Assembly: GCA_025463785.1 (NCBI GenBank)
Contig: JAODBD010000004.1
Span: 1-64,000 of the forward strand
DNA length: 64,000 nucleotides
Direction of reading: 5' to 3'
Source of the DNA: Glaciihabitans sp.
GTDB taxonomy: Bacteria > Actinomycetota > Actinomycetes > Actinomycetales > Microbacteriaceae
The notes beneath the pieces are model-generated. The model was not told the DNA's origin, did no database searches, and worked only from the letters and a program-made list of their open reading frames with translations. A program made the translations under genes and the position numbers. Numbering within the stretch: the first letter of the stretch is position 1; every line of letters starts with the position of its first letter. Positions 40,386 to 50,989 of this stretch are shown here, one piece after another.

Positions 40386-41837
40386 ATGCGGTTGACTGAG
40401 CGGGTGGACGTCACCGTGGTCGGCAGCGGTCCCAACGGGCTGGCGGCCGCCGTGGTGTGCGCCAGGGCAGGCCTGTCGGTGCGGGTCTTCGAGGCGGAAC
40501 CGACCTTCGGAGGCGGATCACGCACCACCGCGGACCCCGGCCACCCCGGCGTCAGGCACGACGTGTGTTCGGCCGTTCATCCGCTGGCGCTGGCGTCACC
40601 GTTGTTCGCGGAGTTCGATCTGGCGGCCCGCGGTGTGGAGTTGGTGGTGCCGGACATCTCCTACGCCAACCCTTTGGACGGTCGTCCGGCGGCGATCGCG
40701 TACCGGGATCTGGACCGCACATGTGAGGGCCTCGAGGACGGCACGTCCTGGCGGCGGCTGCTGGGCCCACTGGTCTCCCACGACAACACCGTCATCGGCT
40801 TCCTGCTCGGCGACAAGCGCTCGCTGCCCACCGATCTGCTGACGCTGGTGCGGCTGGGCCTGCGGATGGTCGGGCAGGGCACGTCGGCGTGGAACGTGTC
40901 GCTCACCGGGGACGACGCCGAGGCGCTGTTCACCGGCGTTGCCGCGCATACAATTTCGCGTCTGCCGTCGCTGACGTCGGCGGGTGCGGGAATGCTGCTG
41001 GCGACCTTGGCGCACACGGTGGGCTGGCCGATACCGGTCGGCGGCAGCCAGGTGATCGCCGACGCGCTGATCGCCGACCTGCGCGCGCATGGTGGCGAAC
41101 TGCACAGCGGCGTGGACGTCGTCGACCCCGTTGACGGCGTCGTATTGTTCGACACCGCGCCGACTGCGCTGCTGTCCATCTACGGCGAGGCATTGCCGAC
41201 GGGTTACGCAAACCGGTTACGGCACTATCGATTCGGTCCGGGCGTGGCGAAAGTTGACTTCGTGCTGTCCGCCGACGTGCCGTGGAAGGACTCGCGCTTG
41301 GCCGACGCGGTGACGTTTCACCTGGGCGGCACCCGCGCCGAGATGGCCGCCGCGGAGGCGGCCGTGGCGGCCGGGCGGCACGCCGAACGGCCGATGGTGC
41401 TGGCGGCGCTCCCGCATGTCGCTGACCCGGGCCGGGTGGACCGCGCCGGCCTGCGGCCGATGTGGAGCTATGCGCACGTACCGTCCGGTTCCCCGATCGA
41501 TCAGGCCGAGGCGGTGACCGCGACGGTGGAACGGTTCGCCCCGGGCTTTCGCGACATCGTCGTGGCGACCCGCGGCGTGCCGGCGGCGCAGATGGCGGAG
41601 CACAACGCGAACTACGTCGGCGGTGACATCGCGGTCGGGGGCGCCGATGCGTGGCGTGCGCTCACCGGCCCCACACCACGACTCAACCCTTGGGCCACAC
41701 CACTTCGCGGCGTCTACCTGTGCTCGTCGGCCACGCCGCCCGGCGCCGGCGTGCACGGCATGGCCGGTTACTACGCAGCGCGAACGCTGTTGCGCCGCGA
41801 GTTCGGCCTGGACCGGTTGCCGAGTCTGGGTCCCTGA
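40386..41837 (+). CDS. FAD-dependent phytoene-dehydrogenase-like oxidoreductase
   Basis: Homologue of Rv2997. The N-terminal Rossmann motif DVTVVGSGPNGLAAAVVCAR is followed by FEAEPTFGGGSRTT, and the C-terminal FAD-contact segment is YLCSSATPPGAGVHGMAG. The overall layout matches NAD(P)/FAD amine oxidase and phytoene desaturase-like proteins (483 residues; 480 in M. tuberculosis). The substrate is unknown. A longer upstream reading of the same frame lies antisense to serA and is not used. Confidence 0.88.
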   Translation: MRLTERVDVTVVGSGPNGLAAAVVCARAGLSVRVFEAEPTFGGGSRTTADPGHPGVRHDVCSAVHPLALASPLFAEFDLAARGVELVVPDISYANPLDGRPAAIAYRDLDRTCEGLEDGTSWRRLLGPLVSHDNTVIGFLLGDKRSLPTDLLTLVRLGLRMVGQGTSAWNVSLTGDDAEALFTGVAAHTISRLPSLTSAGAGMLLATLAHTVGWPIPVGGSQVIADALIADLRAHGGELHSGVDVVDPVDGVVLFDTAPTALLSIYGEALPTGYANRLRHYRFGPGVAKVDFVLSADVPWKDSRLADAVTFHLGGTRAEMAAAEAAVAAGRHAERPMVLAALPHVADPGRVDRAGLRPMWSYAHVPSGSPIDQAEAVTATVERFAPGFRDIVVATRGVPAAQMAEHNANYVGGDIAVGGADAWRALTGPTPRLNPWATPLRGVYLCSSATPPGAGVHGMAGYYAARTLLRREFGLDRLPSLGP

Positions 41838-41867
41838 CGCCCGCCGCGCCTTACCGACTGGTGCGGC

Positions 41868-43422
<1,555 letters not shown>

Positions 43423-43423
<1 letters not shown>

Positions 43424-45252
43424 TAGACCAGATCCTCGTCGTCGAAGAGCGGACGGATGCCGCGGGCGGCCTGGATCTCGTCGTTGCCGGTGCCCGCCGC
43501 GACCATCGGCCACACCTGCGCGTCGGCGCCGACGATGAAGTCGATGACCACCGGTCGGTCGTTGATCGCCCGTGCCCGGTTGATCACATCCACAACGTCT
43601 TCCTCACGCTCGCAACGTAATCCGACGCAACCCAGCGCCTCGGCCAGCTTCACGAAATCGGGGATACGGTGCGAATGGGTGGCCAGGTCGGTCTGCGAGT
43701 ACCGCGACTGGTAGAACAGCGTCTGCCACTGCCTGACCATGCCGAGGTTTCCGTTGTTGATGATGGCGACCTTGATCGGCACGCCCTCGATCGCGCAGGT
43801 GGCCAACTCCTGGTTGGTCATCTGGAAACAGCCGTCGCCGTCGATGGCCCACACCTCGGCATCCGGTCGGGCCAGCTTCGCGCCCATCGCAGCGGGGATC
43901 GCGAAGCCCATCGTGCCCAGGCCACCGGAATTGATCCAGGTGCGCGGGTTCTCGTACGAGACGAACTGAGCCGCCCACATCTGGTGCTGACCGACACCGG
44001 CGACGTACACCGCGTCGGGTCCGGCGATCTTGCCTATCGTCTCGATCACGTACTCCGGGGACAGGCTGCCGTCGCTTTGCGGGCCGTAGCTCAGCGGATA
44101 GGTGTTCTGCACGCTGCGCAGGTACTGCCACCAGGCGGCGAGGTCGGCGCCGGCGTTGCCGGTCTTGCGCAGCGCCTCGATCAGATCGTCGATGACGGCT
44201 TTCACGTCGCCCACGATCGGGACGTCGGCGTTGCGGTTCTTGCCGATCTCGGCGGGATCGATGTCGGCGTGGATCACCTTGGCCTCGGGGGCGAAGGAAT
44301 CCAGCCTGCCGGTCACCCGGTCGTCGAAGCGTGCGCCCAGCGCGATGAGCAGGTCGCTGCGCTGCAGCGCGGCCACCGCCGAGACCGTGCCGTGCATGCC
44401 GGGCATCCCGAGGTTCTGCGGGTGGCTGTCGGGGAACGCGCCGCGCGCCATCAGCGTGGTGACGACGGGGATGCCGGTCAGCTCGGCCAGATCCAGCAGC
44501 TGCGCGCTCGCGTCGCCCCGGATCACACCGCCGCCGACATACAGCACCGGCTTGCGGGCATCGGAGATCAGCTTGGCCGCCGCCCGAATCTGCTTGGCGT
44601 GCGGCTTCGTGGTCGGCTTGTAGCCGGCCAGCTCGAGGCGCGGCGGCCAGCTGAACGTGCAGGTGCCCTGCAGCACATCCTTGGGGATGTCCACCAGCAC
44701 CGCGCCGGGGCGGCCCGACGAGGCGATGTGGAATGCCTCGGCGATCACCTGCGCGATGTCGTCGCCGCGCCGCACCAAGAAGTTGTGCTTGGTGATCGGC
44801 ATCGTGATGCCGGAGATGTCGGCTTCCTGGAACGCATCGGTGCCGATCAGCGACCGGCCGACCTGACCGGTGATGGCGACCACCGGAACCGAGTCCATCT
44901 GCGCGTCGGCGAGCGGCGTCACCAGGTTGGTCGCGCCGGGCCCGGAGGTGGCCATGCACACGCCGACGCGCCCGGTCGCGTGGGCGTACCCGCTGGCGGC
45001 GTGGCCGGCGCCCTGCTCGTGGCGGACCAGCACGTGACGCAGCTTCTGCGAGTCGAACAGCGGATCGTAAACCGGAAGCACCGCGCCGCCGGGGATGCCG
45101 AAGATCACCTCGACGTCGAGCTCCTCGAGTGACCTGATCACGGCCTGAGCGCCGGTAAGTTGTTGCGGCGCAACTCTTTTCTCCTGGTCCGACCCCTTGG
45201 GGGGCGGTGCGGGGGCGGCCCAGTCCTGTGGTCGCGTTGCGGGTGCGCTCAC
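43423..45252 (-). CDS. ilvB: acetolactate synthase large subunit
   Basis: Catalytic ThDP/FAD enzyme at the head of valine, leucine and isoleucine synthesis and the target of sulfonylurea herbicides. The catalytic glutamate is in [15 protein letters not shown], and the ThDP-Mg motif is [23 protein letters not shown] and PYR domains are complete (609 residues). GTG 45252 has GAGGA 5 nt upstream. Expression is probably set by the leader peptide and terminator encoded just upstream at 45310-45427. Confidence 0.97.
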
Positions 45253-45309
45253 GGTGTCCTCTTTGTCTCGTGGTGGTCGTCGTGATTCGTTCGTGGTACT
45301 TGTGACAAC

Positions 45310-45347
45310 AAAAAACCCCCGGCAGCTTCTGCTGCTGCACGAGGGTT
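45310..45347 (-). terminator. attenuator terminator upstream of ilvB
   Basis: On the minus strand AACCCTCG and CGGGGGTT flank an inner stem GCAGC/GCTGC with an AGAA loop, followed by six Ts, the form of a strong intrinsic terminator. Lying about 58 nt before ilvB and downstream of a branched-chain-rich leader peptide, it should stop transcription when those amino acids are plentiful. The preceding segment 45348-45358 is complementary (11 bp, one G-U) to 45382-45392 inside the leader coding sequence, so alternative folding is possible. Confidence 0.75.
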
Positions 45348-45376
45348 GCGCGTCGATGGTTGCTGGCTAGGCCGGA

Positions 45377-45427
45377 CTACACATCAACGCGCCGACCAAT
45401 TACTACGAGCAATCCGCTTGCCTGCAC
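45377..45427 (-). CDS. ilv operon leader peptide
   Basis: A 16-codon frame, MQASGLLVVIGRRVDV, starting at GTG 45427 and ending at TAG 45377. Seven of its codons are for Leu, Val or Ile, five of them consecutive (LLVVI), the composition of an attenuation leader. It lies between a consensus promoter and a terminator in front of ilvB. The GTG is at the predicted transcription start, so it is probably translated leaderless. Corynebacterium glutamicum ilvBNC is known to be controlled in this manner. Confidence 0.72.
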   Translation of the reverse strand: MQASGLLVVIGRRVDV

Positions 45428-45435
45428 AGCACCCG

Positions 45436-45465
45436 ACGGTAGTCCCCGCACTGGTCAAAGGTCAA
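45436..45465 (-). promoter_or_regulatory. promoter of the ilv leader
   Basis: On the minus strand TTGACC (45465-45460), an 18-nt spacer and TACCGT (45441-45436) place the transcription start about 8 nt downstream, at or within 1 nt of the leader-peptide GTG (45427). Confidence 0.6.
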
Positions 45466-45491
45466 ATTCGTGACGGTGGAATGATGCTCGT

Positions 45492-45887
45492 ATGGCCACC
45501 GACCCCAAGACCGCGCCGGCCCCGGTAGTGATCAAGATTTCACCGATGGCGCACTTTGCAGTCGGCTTTTTCACGCTGGGGCTGCTTGTGCCGGTGCTCA
45601 CCTGGCCGGTGACCGCGCCGCTGTTGGCGATCCCGGTGCTGCTGGCCGCGTTGATCGTACGGCTGCGGACGGTGGCCGACCCGCACATGGTGACCGTCCG
45701 CACGCTGCTGAGCAGTCGCGCCGTCGACTGGGGCGATATCGAGGGGCTGCGGTTTTCGAAGGGCTCGTGGGCCAGGGCGCAGCTGAAAGGCGGCGACGAG
45801 TTGCGGTTGCCCGCAGTCACGTTCGCGACGTTGCCGCAACTGGCCGAGGTCAGCGGCGGCCGCGTGCCCAACCCCTACCTGCGCTGA
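45492..45887 (+). CDS. cfp6: Cfp6-type PH-domain membrane protein
   Basis: Homologue of Rv3004 (low-molecular-weight antigen 6). A short N-terminus is followed by a hydrophobic hairpin (about residues 20-57, FAVGFFTLGLLVPVLTWPVT), then a bacterial PH-like domain with TVRTLLSSRAVDWGDIEGLRF and PNPYLR at the end. Role unknown. It diverges from the ilvB leader and converges with the DoxX gene. Confidence 0.85.
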   Translation: MATDPKTAPAPVVIKISPMAHFAVGFFTLGLLVPVLTWPVTAPLLAIPVLLAALIVRLRTVADPHMVTVRTLLSSRAVDWGDIEGLRFSKGSWARAQLKGGDELRLPAVTFATLPQLAEVSGGRVPNPYLR

Positions 45888-45895
45888 CGTGAATT

Positions 45896-46708
45896 TCAGC
45901 CGAGCGGGTTATGGCCGTTCAACAGCACCCAGATCGCGATGCCGCCGCCGATGCCCAGCAGCAGCGCCGCGAACGAGCCGATGAACGGCCGACGAGCCCA
46001 GCCCCGGCCGGCGTCGAAGCCGTACCGGCCGGGTCCGACCAGGATGATCGCGGCCAGTGCCGTGATCATCAACACCTGGAACTGGTTGCCGTCGGGCACA
46101 AAGAACGCGAAGTAGCCCGCCTGATGTTGGGCCGCCAGGTTGGCCAGCACCCCGTTCAGCAGGTAGGCCAGCGCCGCGGCGGCGGCGACCGGAGTGAACA
46201 GCCCCAGCACCAGCAGCAGCCCGGCAGCGATCTGCGTGCCGGCGGCCAGGTAGGTCAGCACGTCGGCGTGCTGGTAGCCCATGTCCGACAGCGAATTCCT
46301 GAACCCGGCCAGCCCCTGCCCGCCCCACCAGCCGAACGCCTTCTGCAGGCCGTGCGCGACAAGGATCGTGCCGACGCCGACGCGGAGCAGCAGCAGACCC
46401 AGGTGCTGGGTGCCGCGGCGACCGGCCGCCCGCACCCGGTCGTCGACGAACTCGTCACCGATGAGGTCGGCCGGTGCGTGTGCACCGTGCTCCGCGGATC
46501 CCGGCTGGACATACGGCAGCGGCTCAGGGCCGCTCAACAACCCCAGCCCGCGCCCGCCCGGTGCCGGCGTGCCGGAGTTGTAATGTGGGATCGTCGTCGT
46601 CTCGAAATCGCCACCGTAGGTCGCCGAGGGCATGTCGTCTTCGGGGTCGACCAGGCTTGCCGAACTGGGCCGTTGCCAGGCGCTGGGGTCATGGGGATGA
46701 CTGGTCAC
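45896..46708 (-). CDS. DoxX family membrane protein
   Basis: Homologue of Rv3005c, which in M. tuberculosis associates with SodA and SseA in a membrane oxidoreductase complex. The N-terminal ~95 residues are hydrophilic and Pro/Gly-rich. The DoxX domain follows with four helices (about 100-265): LLRVGVGTILVAHGLQKAFG, GTQIAAGLLLVLGLFTP, AAALAYLLNGVLANLAA and a last helix near the end. Neither sodA nor sseA lies in this window. Confidence 0.87.
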   Translation of the reverse strand: MTSHPHDPSAWQRPSSASLVDPEDDMPSATYGGDFETTTIPHYNSGTPAPGGRGLGLLSGPEPLPYVQPGSAEHGAHAPADLIGDEFVDDRVRAAGRRGTQHLGLLLLRVGVGTILVAHGLQKAFGWWGGQGLAGFRNSLSDMGYQHADVLTYLAAGTQIAAGLLLVLGLFTPVAAAAALAYLLNGVLANLAAQHQAGYFAFFVPDGNQFQVLMITALAAIILVGPGRYGFDAGRGWARRPFIGSFAALLLGIGGGIAIWVLLNGHNPLG

Positions 46709-46856
46709 CGTGCCAGCGTAAGTGCAACCTAGACCCGAATCACGGATTTAAGCCGGGCCGTCACCTCACCTTTACCTGCTCGGTATCCGCCCGGTAGCAG
46801 GCTCGCCGGAGAGGCGACGTGGCGGGCGCCGAGGAACTATCCGTAACCTGGCGGGC

Positions 46857-47978
46857 ATGCGGGTGCGCGGGCCGGTCAGGGGTGCTCTTGTGGCGCTGGC
46901 CGCCATGGGGTTGCTGGTCACCGGATGCGCCCGGTTCAACGACGCACAGTCGGCCCCGTTTACCACGGCGCCACACCTCAAGCAGGCCCCGTCGTCGACG
47001 CCGCCGCCACCGCCGCCGCTGCCTCCCAAACCGTTCCCGAAGCAGTGCCCCGCCCCCGGCGTCATGCAGGGTTGCCTGGAGGCCACCAGCGGCCTGATCA
47101 TGGGCCCCGACAGTAAGTCGGCGCTGGTCGCCGAGCGCACCACCGGCGCAGTCCAGCAGGTGTCGGTCAGCGCCGAACCCAAGGTCAAGATGGTGATCCC
47201 GGTCGACCCGTCCGGCGGCGGCGGGCTGATGGACATCGTCTTGTCGCCGACGTACTCGCAGGACCGACTGATGTATGCCTACCTCAGCACGCCCACCGAC
47301 AACCGGGTGATCCGCATCGCCGACGGCGACATTCCCAAAGACATCCTGACCGGCATTCCCAAGGGCGCGACCGGCAACACCGGCGCACTGATGTTCACCA
47401 GCCCTACCACGCTGGATGTGCTCACCGGCGACGCCGGCAACCCGGCGCTGGCGGCGGACCCCGCATCCCTGGCCGGCAAGCTGATCCGCATCGAGCAGCC
47501 CACGACCGTCAACCAGGCACCCGTGACCACCGCCATGAGCGGCATGGGCTCCGCCGGCGGGTTGTGCACCGACCCCGCCGACGGCTCGCTGTACATCACC
47601 GACCGCACGCCGACCGCGGACCGGCTGCAGCGCATCGCGCCCGACTCCAAACAGTCGACGGTGTGGACATGGCCGGACCGGCCGGGCGTGGCGGGCTGCG
47701 CAGCGCTGGACGGGACAGTGCTGGTCAACCTGGTCAACACCAAGCAGACCGTCGCGGTGCGGATGGCACCCGGCACAGGGGCGGTCACGGGGCAGCCGGA
47801 GGTGGTCCGCCAAGATCAGCACGGTCACGCGTGGGCGCTGGAGGTAGCGCCGGACGGCAACGTGTGGGGCGCCACCGTGAACAAGACCTTCGGCGACGCC
47901 GAGAAGCTCGACGATGTGGTGTTCCCGCTGTTCCCGCAGGGCGGCGGCTTCCCGCGCAGCAGCGACGACGTCGTCTAG
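46857..47978 (+). CDS. lppZ: lipoprotein LppZ, beta-propeller sugar-dehydrogenase-like
   Basis: Secreted lipoprotein (Rv3006) with signal peptide and lipobox LLVTGC at residues 19-24. A proline-rich linker (SSTPPPPPPLPPKPFP) is followed by a glucose/sorbosone-dehydrogenase-like six-bladed propeller (MDIVLSPTYSQDRLMYAYLS, NRVIRIADG). No PQQ ligands could be verified. 373 residues, equal to M. tuberculosis LppZ. It is transcribed alone, divergent from DoxX. Confidence 0.9.
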   Translation: MRVRGPVRGALVALAAMGLLVTGCARFNDAQSAPFTTAPHLKQAPSSTPPPPPPLPPKPFPKQCPAPGVMQGCLEATSGLIMGPDSKSALVAERTTGAVQQVSVSAEPKVKMVIPVDPSGGGGLMDIVLSPTYSQDRLMYAYLSTPTDNRVIRIADGDIPKDILTGIPKGATGNTGALMFTSPTTLDVLTGDAGNPALAADPASLAGKLIRIEQPTTVNQAPVTTAMSGMGSAGGLCTDPADGSLYITDRTPTADRLQRIAPDSKQSTVWTWPDRPGVAGCAALDGTVLVNLVNTKQTVAVRMAPGTGAVTGQPEVVRQDQHGHAWALEVAPDGNVWGATVNKTFGDAEKLDDVVFPLFPQGGGFPRSSDDVV

Positions 47979-48025
47979 ATCGTCTCGCCTGCGGTCCCGG
48001 CGATCTCGACGCATGATTAGCGGTG

Positions 48026-48625
48026 ATGGCTGTCATTTCGCGCGGATTCGGTTCCCGGCGGCGCGGCTCGAACCCCGACCTGCCGCCCGGTCAGTACCTG
48101 ACCACTGATTTCCCGGTGCTCTCAGCCGGCCCCACCCCCGAGATCGACCGGGCCGAGTGGCAGTTCGTGATCCGCGACGAGACGGGCACCCGCCACGAGT
48201 GGAGTTGGGACGCGATGATGGCGCTGCCCGTTGAGGACGTTCACACCGACATCCACTGCGTCACCCGGTGGTCGAAGCTGGGCACGACGTGGCGCGGCGT
48301 GGCCCTGGACACGCTGTTCGCCGAGGTTGAGACCAGCTACGACTACGCGATGATCCACTCGTACGGTGGCTACACGACCAATGTCCCGCTGGCCGACCTG
48401 CTCGACGGCCAGGCGTGGATCGCGTTCGAATTCGACGGTGAACCGTTGGTTCCGGAGCACGGCGGCCCGGCCCGCCTCCTGCTGCCGCATCTGTACTTCT
48501 GGAAGAGCGCCAAGTGGGTGCGCGGGATCGTGATGCACAGCGACGACGATCCCGGGTTCTGGGAGCAGAACGGCTACCACACCTACGGCGACCCGTGGAA
48601 AGAGCAGCGCTACGGGGATTCGTGA
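48026..48625 (+). CDS. molybdopterin-dependent oxidoreductase (sulfite-oxidase fold)
   Basis: Small SUOX-fold protein (199 residues) with the Mo-ligand cysteine in DIHCVTRWSKLGTTWRGV and the cofactor-binding segments HSYGGYTTNVPLADLLDG and PLVPEHGGPARLLLPHLYFWKSAKWVRGI. It has no signal peptide and no dimerisation or haem domain, so it is probably cytosolic like the short YedY/MsrP-core proteins. I start at ATG 48026, one codon after a GTG. Its stop overlaps the first of three tandem repeat units that lead to the next gene, a flavin reductase likely to be its electron partner. Confidence 0.86.
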   Translation: MAVISRGFGSRRRGSNPDLPPGQYLTTDFPVLSAGPTPEIDRAEWQFVIRDETGTRHEWSWDAMMALPVEDVHTDIHCVTRWSKLGTTWRGVALDTLFAEVETSYDYAMIHSYGGYTTNVPLADLLDGQAWIAFEFDGEPLVPEHGGPARLLLPHLYFWKSAKWVRGIVMHSDDDPGFWEQNGYHTYGDPWKEQRYGDS

Positions 48626-48728
48626 TGAGCGCTCGCGCGAAGAACAGACTGTGGTGATGAGCGCTCGCGCGAAGAACAGACTGTGGCGATGAGCGCTCGC
48701 GCGAAGAACAGACTGTGGCGATGAGCGC
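48622..48728 (+). repeat. 32-bp tandem repeat encoding coupled mini-ORFs
   Basis: Three full units start at 48622, 48654 and 48686, with an 11-bp partial unit at 48718-48728 that includes the start codon of the next gene. Units are identical apart from GTG/GCG at their first bases. Each unit holds ATG AGC GCT CGC GCG AAG AAC AGA CTG TGG, so it encodes MSARAKNRLW(R) and stops at a TGA that overlaps the ATG of the next unit. The chain starts at the stop of the molybdopterin gene (TGATG at 48623) and ends at the ATG of the reductase gene (48721). Confidence 0.9.
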
Positions 48729-49437
48729 GTGGCTGACAGCGACCGTGGTGGCCGCCGAGATGGCGATTCCCGACGGGCGGCTCCTCACCCTCGACGTGCC
48801 GGGCTGGGACGGCAGCCTGCCCGGGCAGCACCTGGATCTGCGGCTCACCGCCGAAGACGGCTACCAGGCGGTGCGCTCCTACTCGATGGCCTCGTACGGG
48901 CCTGCCGGACACGTCCAGTTGGCCGTGGACCGGCTCCCCGACGGCGAGGTCTCACCGTATCTCGTCGAAGAGCTGATGCCCGGCGATCAGTTTGAGGTCA
49001 AGGGCCCGATCGGGCGCTATTTCGTTTGGCGCACAATGCAATCGGAGCCTGTGCAGCTGGTGGCCGGAGGTTCGGGCGTGGTGCCGCTCATGGCGATGAT
49101 CCGAGCGCACGACGACTCGGAAAGCGCCGCCCCGTTCCGCATGTTGTATTCCGTGCGCAGCCCCGAGCACGCCTACTACGCGGGCGAACTCGCGACGCGG
49201 GTGGGTGAGCGGTTCCGGCTGGACTGGGTGTACACGGGTCGCACCCCGAACGGCTGGCCACGTCCGCCTGGGCGCATCGACAGGGAGATCGTTGAGGAGC
49301 TCATTATCGCGCCGGGTGAGCGCCCTACCGTCTATGTCTGCGGGGCAACGGGATTCGTCGAAGCAGTGGCCTCACTGCTCGTGGAGCTGGGCCATGATCC
49401 ACTGCGGATCAAGACCGAGCGCTACGGTGGTGCCTGA
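48721..49437 (+). CDS. FAD-dependent ferredoxin-NADP reductase-type oxidoreductase
   Basis: Minimal FNR-like reductase (238 residues) without an iron-sulfur domain. FAD binding is at AVRSYSMASYG (RxYS). NAD(P) binding is at QLVAGGSGVVPLMAMIRAH and at VYVCGATGFVEAVASLL near the C-terminus. ATG 48721 lies in the partial fourth unit of the 32-bp repeat and overlaps the stop of the last mini-ORF (ATGA). The layout suggests it reduces the molybdopterin protein encoded upstream. It converges with gatB, 1 bp apart. Confidence 0.87.
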   Translation: MSAWLTATVVAAEMAIPDGRLLTLDVPGWDGSLPGQHLDLRLTAEDGYQAVRSYSMASYGPAGHVQLAVDRLPDGEVSPYLVEELMPGDQFEVKGPIGRYFVWRTMQSEPVQLVAGGSGVVPLMAMIRAHDDSESAAPFRMLYSVRSPEHAYYAGELATRVGERFRLDWVYTGRTPNGWPRPPGRIDREIVEELIIAPGERPTVYVCGATGFVEAVASLLVELGHDPLRIKTERYGGA

Positions 49438-49438
49438 T

Positions 49439-50944
49439 TCAGCTGCAAGCCGCCAGCACCAATTCGCGTACCCGCGCCGCGTCGGCCTGACCCCGGGTCG
49501 CCTTCATCACCGCACCGACGATCGCGCCCGCCGCCTGGACTTTGCCGCCGCGGATCTTCTCCGCCACGTCCGGGTTCGCGGCGAGCGCCTCCGCCACGGC
49601 GAACCGGATCAGCGAGTCGTCGCGAACAAGTTCCAACCCGCGGCCGGCCATCACCTGCTCGGGCTCGCCCTCCCCGGCCAGCACGCCCTCCACGACCTGG
49701 CGGGCCAGCTTGTTCGACAGCTTGCCGTCGTCCACCAAGGCGATCACCGTGGCCACCTGGTCGGGAGTGATCGGCAACTCGTCCAGTTCTCCACCTGCCT
49801 CGTTGGCCTTCTGCACCAGGAAGTTCCCCCACCACGCGCGGGCCGCATCACTCGAGGCGCCGCGTTCCACGGTGGCCGCAACGAGATCGACGGCCCCCGC
49901 GTTGACGAGGTCGCGCATCACTTCGTCGGACACTCCCCATTCCTGCTGAGTTCGCTTGCGCCGCAACCACGGCAGTTCTGGAAGCGTCTGCCGTAACCGC
50001 TCCACGAGCTCGGCGCCGGGCGCGACCGGCTCCAGATCCGGCTCCGGGAAGTAGCGGTAGTCCTCCGCGGACTCCTTGCTGCGCCCCGGCGAGGTGTGGC
50101 CGTTCTCGTGGAAGTGGCGGGTCTCCTGGGTCACCCGGTGACCGTTGGCCAGAACCGCGGCCTGACGGCGCATCTCGTAGCGAACGGCCACCTCGACGCT
50201 CTTCAGGGAGTTGACGTTCTTGGTCTCGGTTCGGATGCCGAATTCGTCTGCGCCCACCGGCATCAGCGACAGGTTCGCATCGCACCGCATCGACCCCTGG
50301 TCCATCCGCACATCCGAAACGTCCAACGCACGCAACAAGCCCCGCAACGCGGTCACATACGCCCGGGCCGTTTCGGGCGCCCGCGCCCCGGTGCCCTCGA
50401 TCGGCTTGGTCACGATCTCGATGAGCGGCACGCCGGCCCGGTTGTAGTCGATCAGCGACATCGTGGCACCCTCGATGCGACCCGTCTCGCTGCCCAGATG
50501 GGTCAGCTTGCCGGTGTCCTCTTCCATGTGCGCCCGCTCGATCTCCACCCGGAACGTGCTGCCGTCGTCGAGCGGCACGTCGAGGTAACCGTTGATCGCG
50601 ATCGGCTCGTCGTACTGCGAGATCTGGTAGTTCTTCGGCATGTCGGGATAGAAGTAGTTCTTGCGGGCGAACCGACACCACGGCACGATCTCGCAGTTGA
50701 GCGCCAAGCCGATCCGGATCGCCGATTCCACCGCCGCGGCATTCAGCACAGGCAGCGAGCCGGGCAACCCGAGGCAGACCGGGCACACATGGCTGTTGGG
50801 TTCGCCGCCGAACACGTTGACGCACCCGCAGAACATCTTGGTCGCGGTGGACAGCTCGACATGTACCTCGAGGCCGAGCACCGGCTCGTAACGGCTCAGC
50901 ACATCGTCGTATTCGAGCAGTTCGGCCGCGGGAGCGATGGTCAT
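49439..50944 (-). CDS. gatB: Asp/Glu-tRNA amidotransferase subunit B
   Basis: Kinase and tRNA-binding subunit of GatCAB, which phosphorylates and amidates Glu-tRNA(Gln). It has [19 protein letters not shown], zinc-binding CGC...[12 protein letters not shown], the [19 protein letters not shown] signature, and a C-terminal YqeY-like helical domain ending at residue 501. It is clearly mycobacterial in order, with pfkA between it and gatA (Rv3009c-Rv3011c). It lies 45 bp after the pfkA stop. Confidence 0.97.
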   Translation of the reverse strand: MTIAPAAELLEYDDVLSRYEPVLGLEVHVELSTATKMFCGCVNVFGGEPNSHVCPVCLGLPGSLPVLNAAAVESAIRIGLALNCEIVPWCRFARKNYFYPDMPKNYQISQYDEPIAINGYLDVPLDDGSTFRVEIERAHMEEDTGKLTHLGSETGRIEGATMSLIDYNRAGVPLIEIVTKPIEGTGARAPETARAYVTALRGLLRALDVSDVRMDQGSMRCDANLSLMPVGADEFGIRTETKNVNSLKSVEVAVRYEMRRQAAVLANGHRVTQETRHFHENGHTSPGRSKESAEDYRYFPEPDLEPVAPGAELVERLRQTLPELPWLRRKRTQQEWGVSDEVMRDLVNAGAVDLVAATVERGASSDAARAWWGNFLVQKANEAGGELDELPITPDQVATVIALVDDGKLSNKLARQVVEGVLAGEGEPEQVMAGRGLELVRDDSLIRFAVAEALAANPDVAEKIRGGKVQAAGAIVGAVMKATRGQADAARVRELVLAACS

Positions 50945-50989
50945 AGCCTCGATTTTAGTGCCGCCGTCGTATCGCAGCGCGCGCGGCGA

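Noticed and set aside
45346-45528. Plus-strand 60-codon frame opposite the ilv leader
   Set aside because: It overlaps the attenuator and runs into cfp6 in a different frame. The composition is not protein-like, and the opposite strand has a full attenuator.
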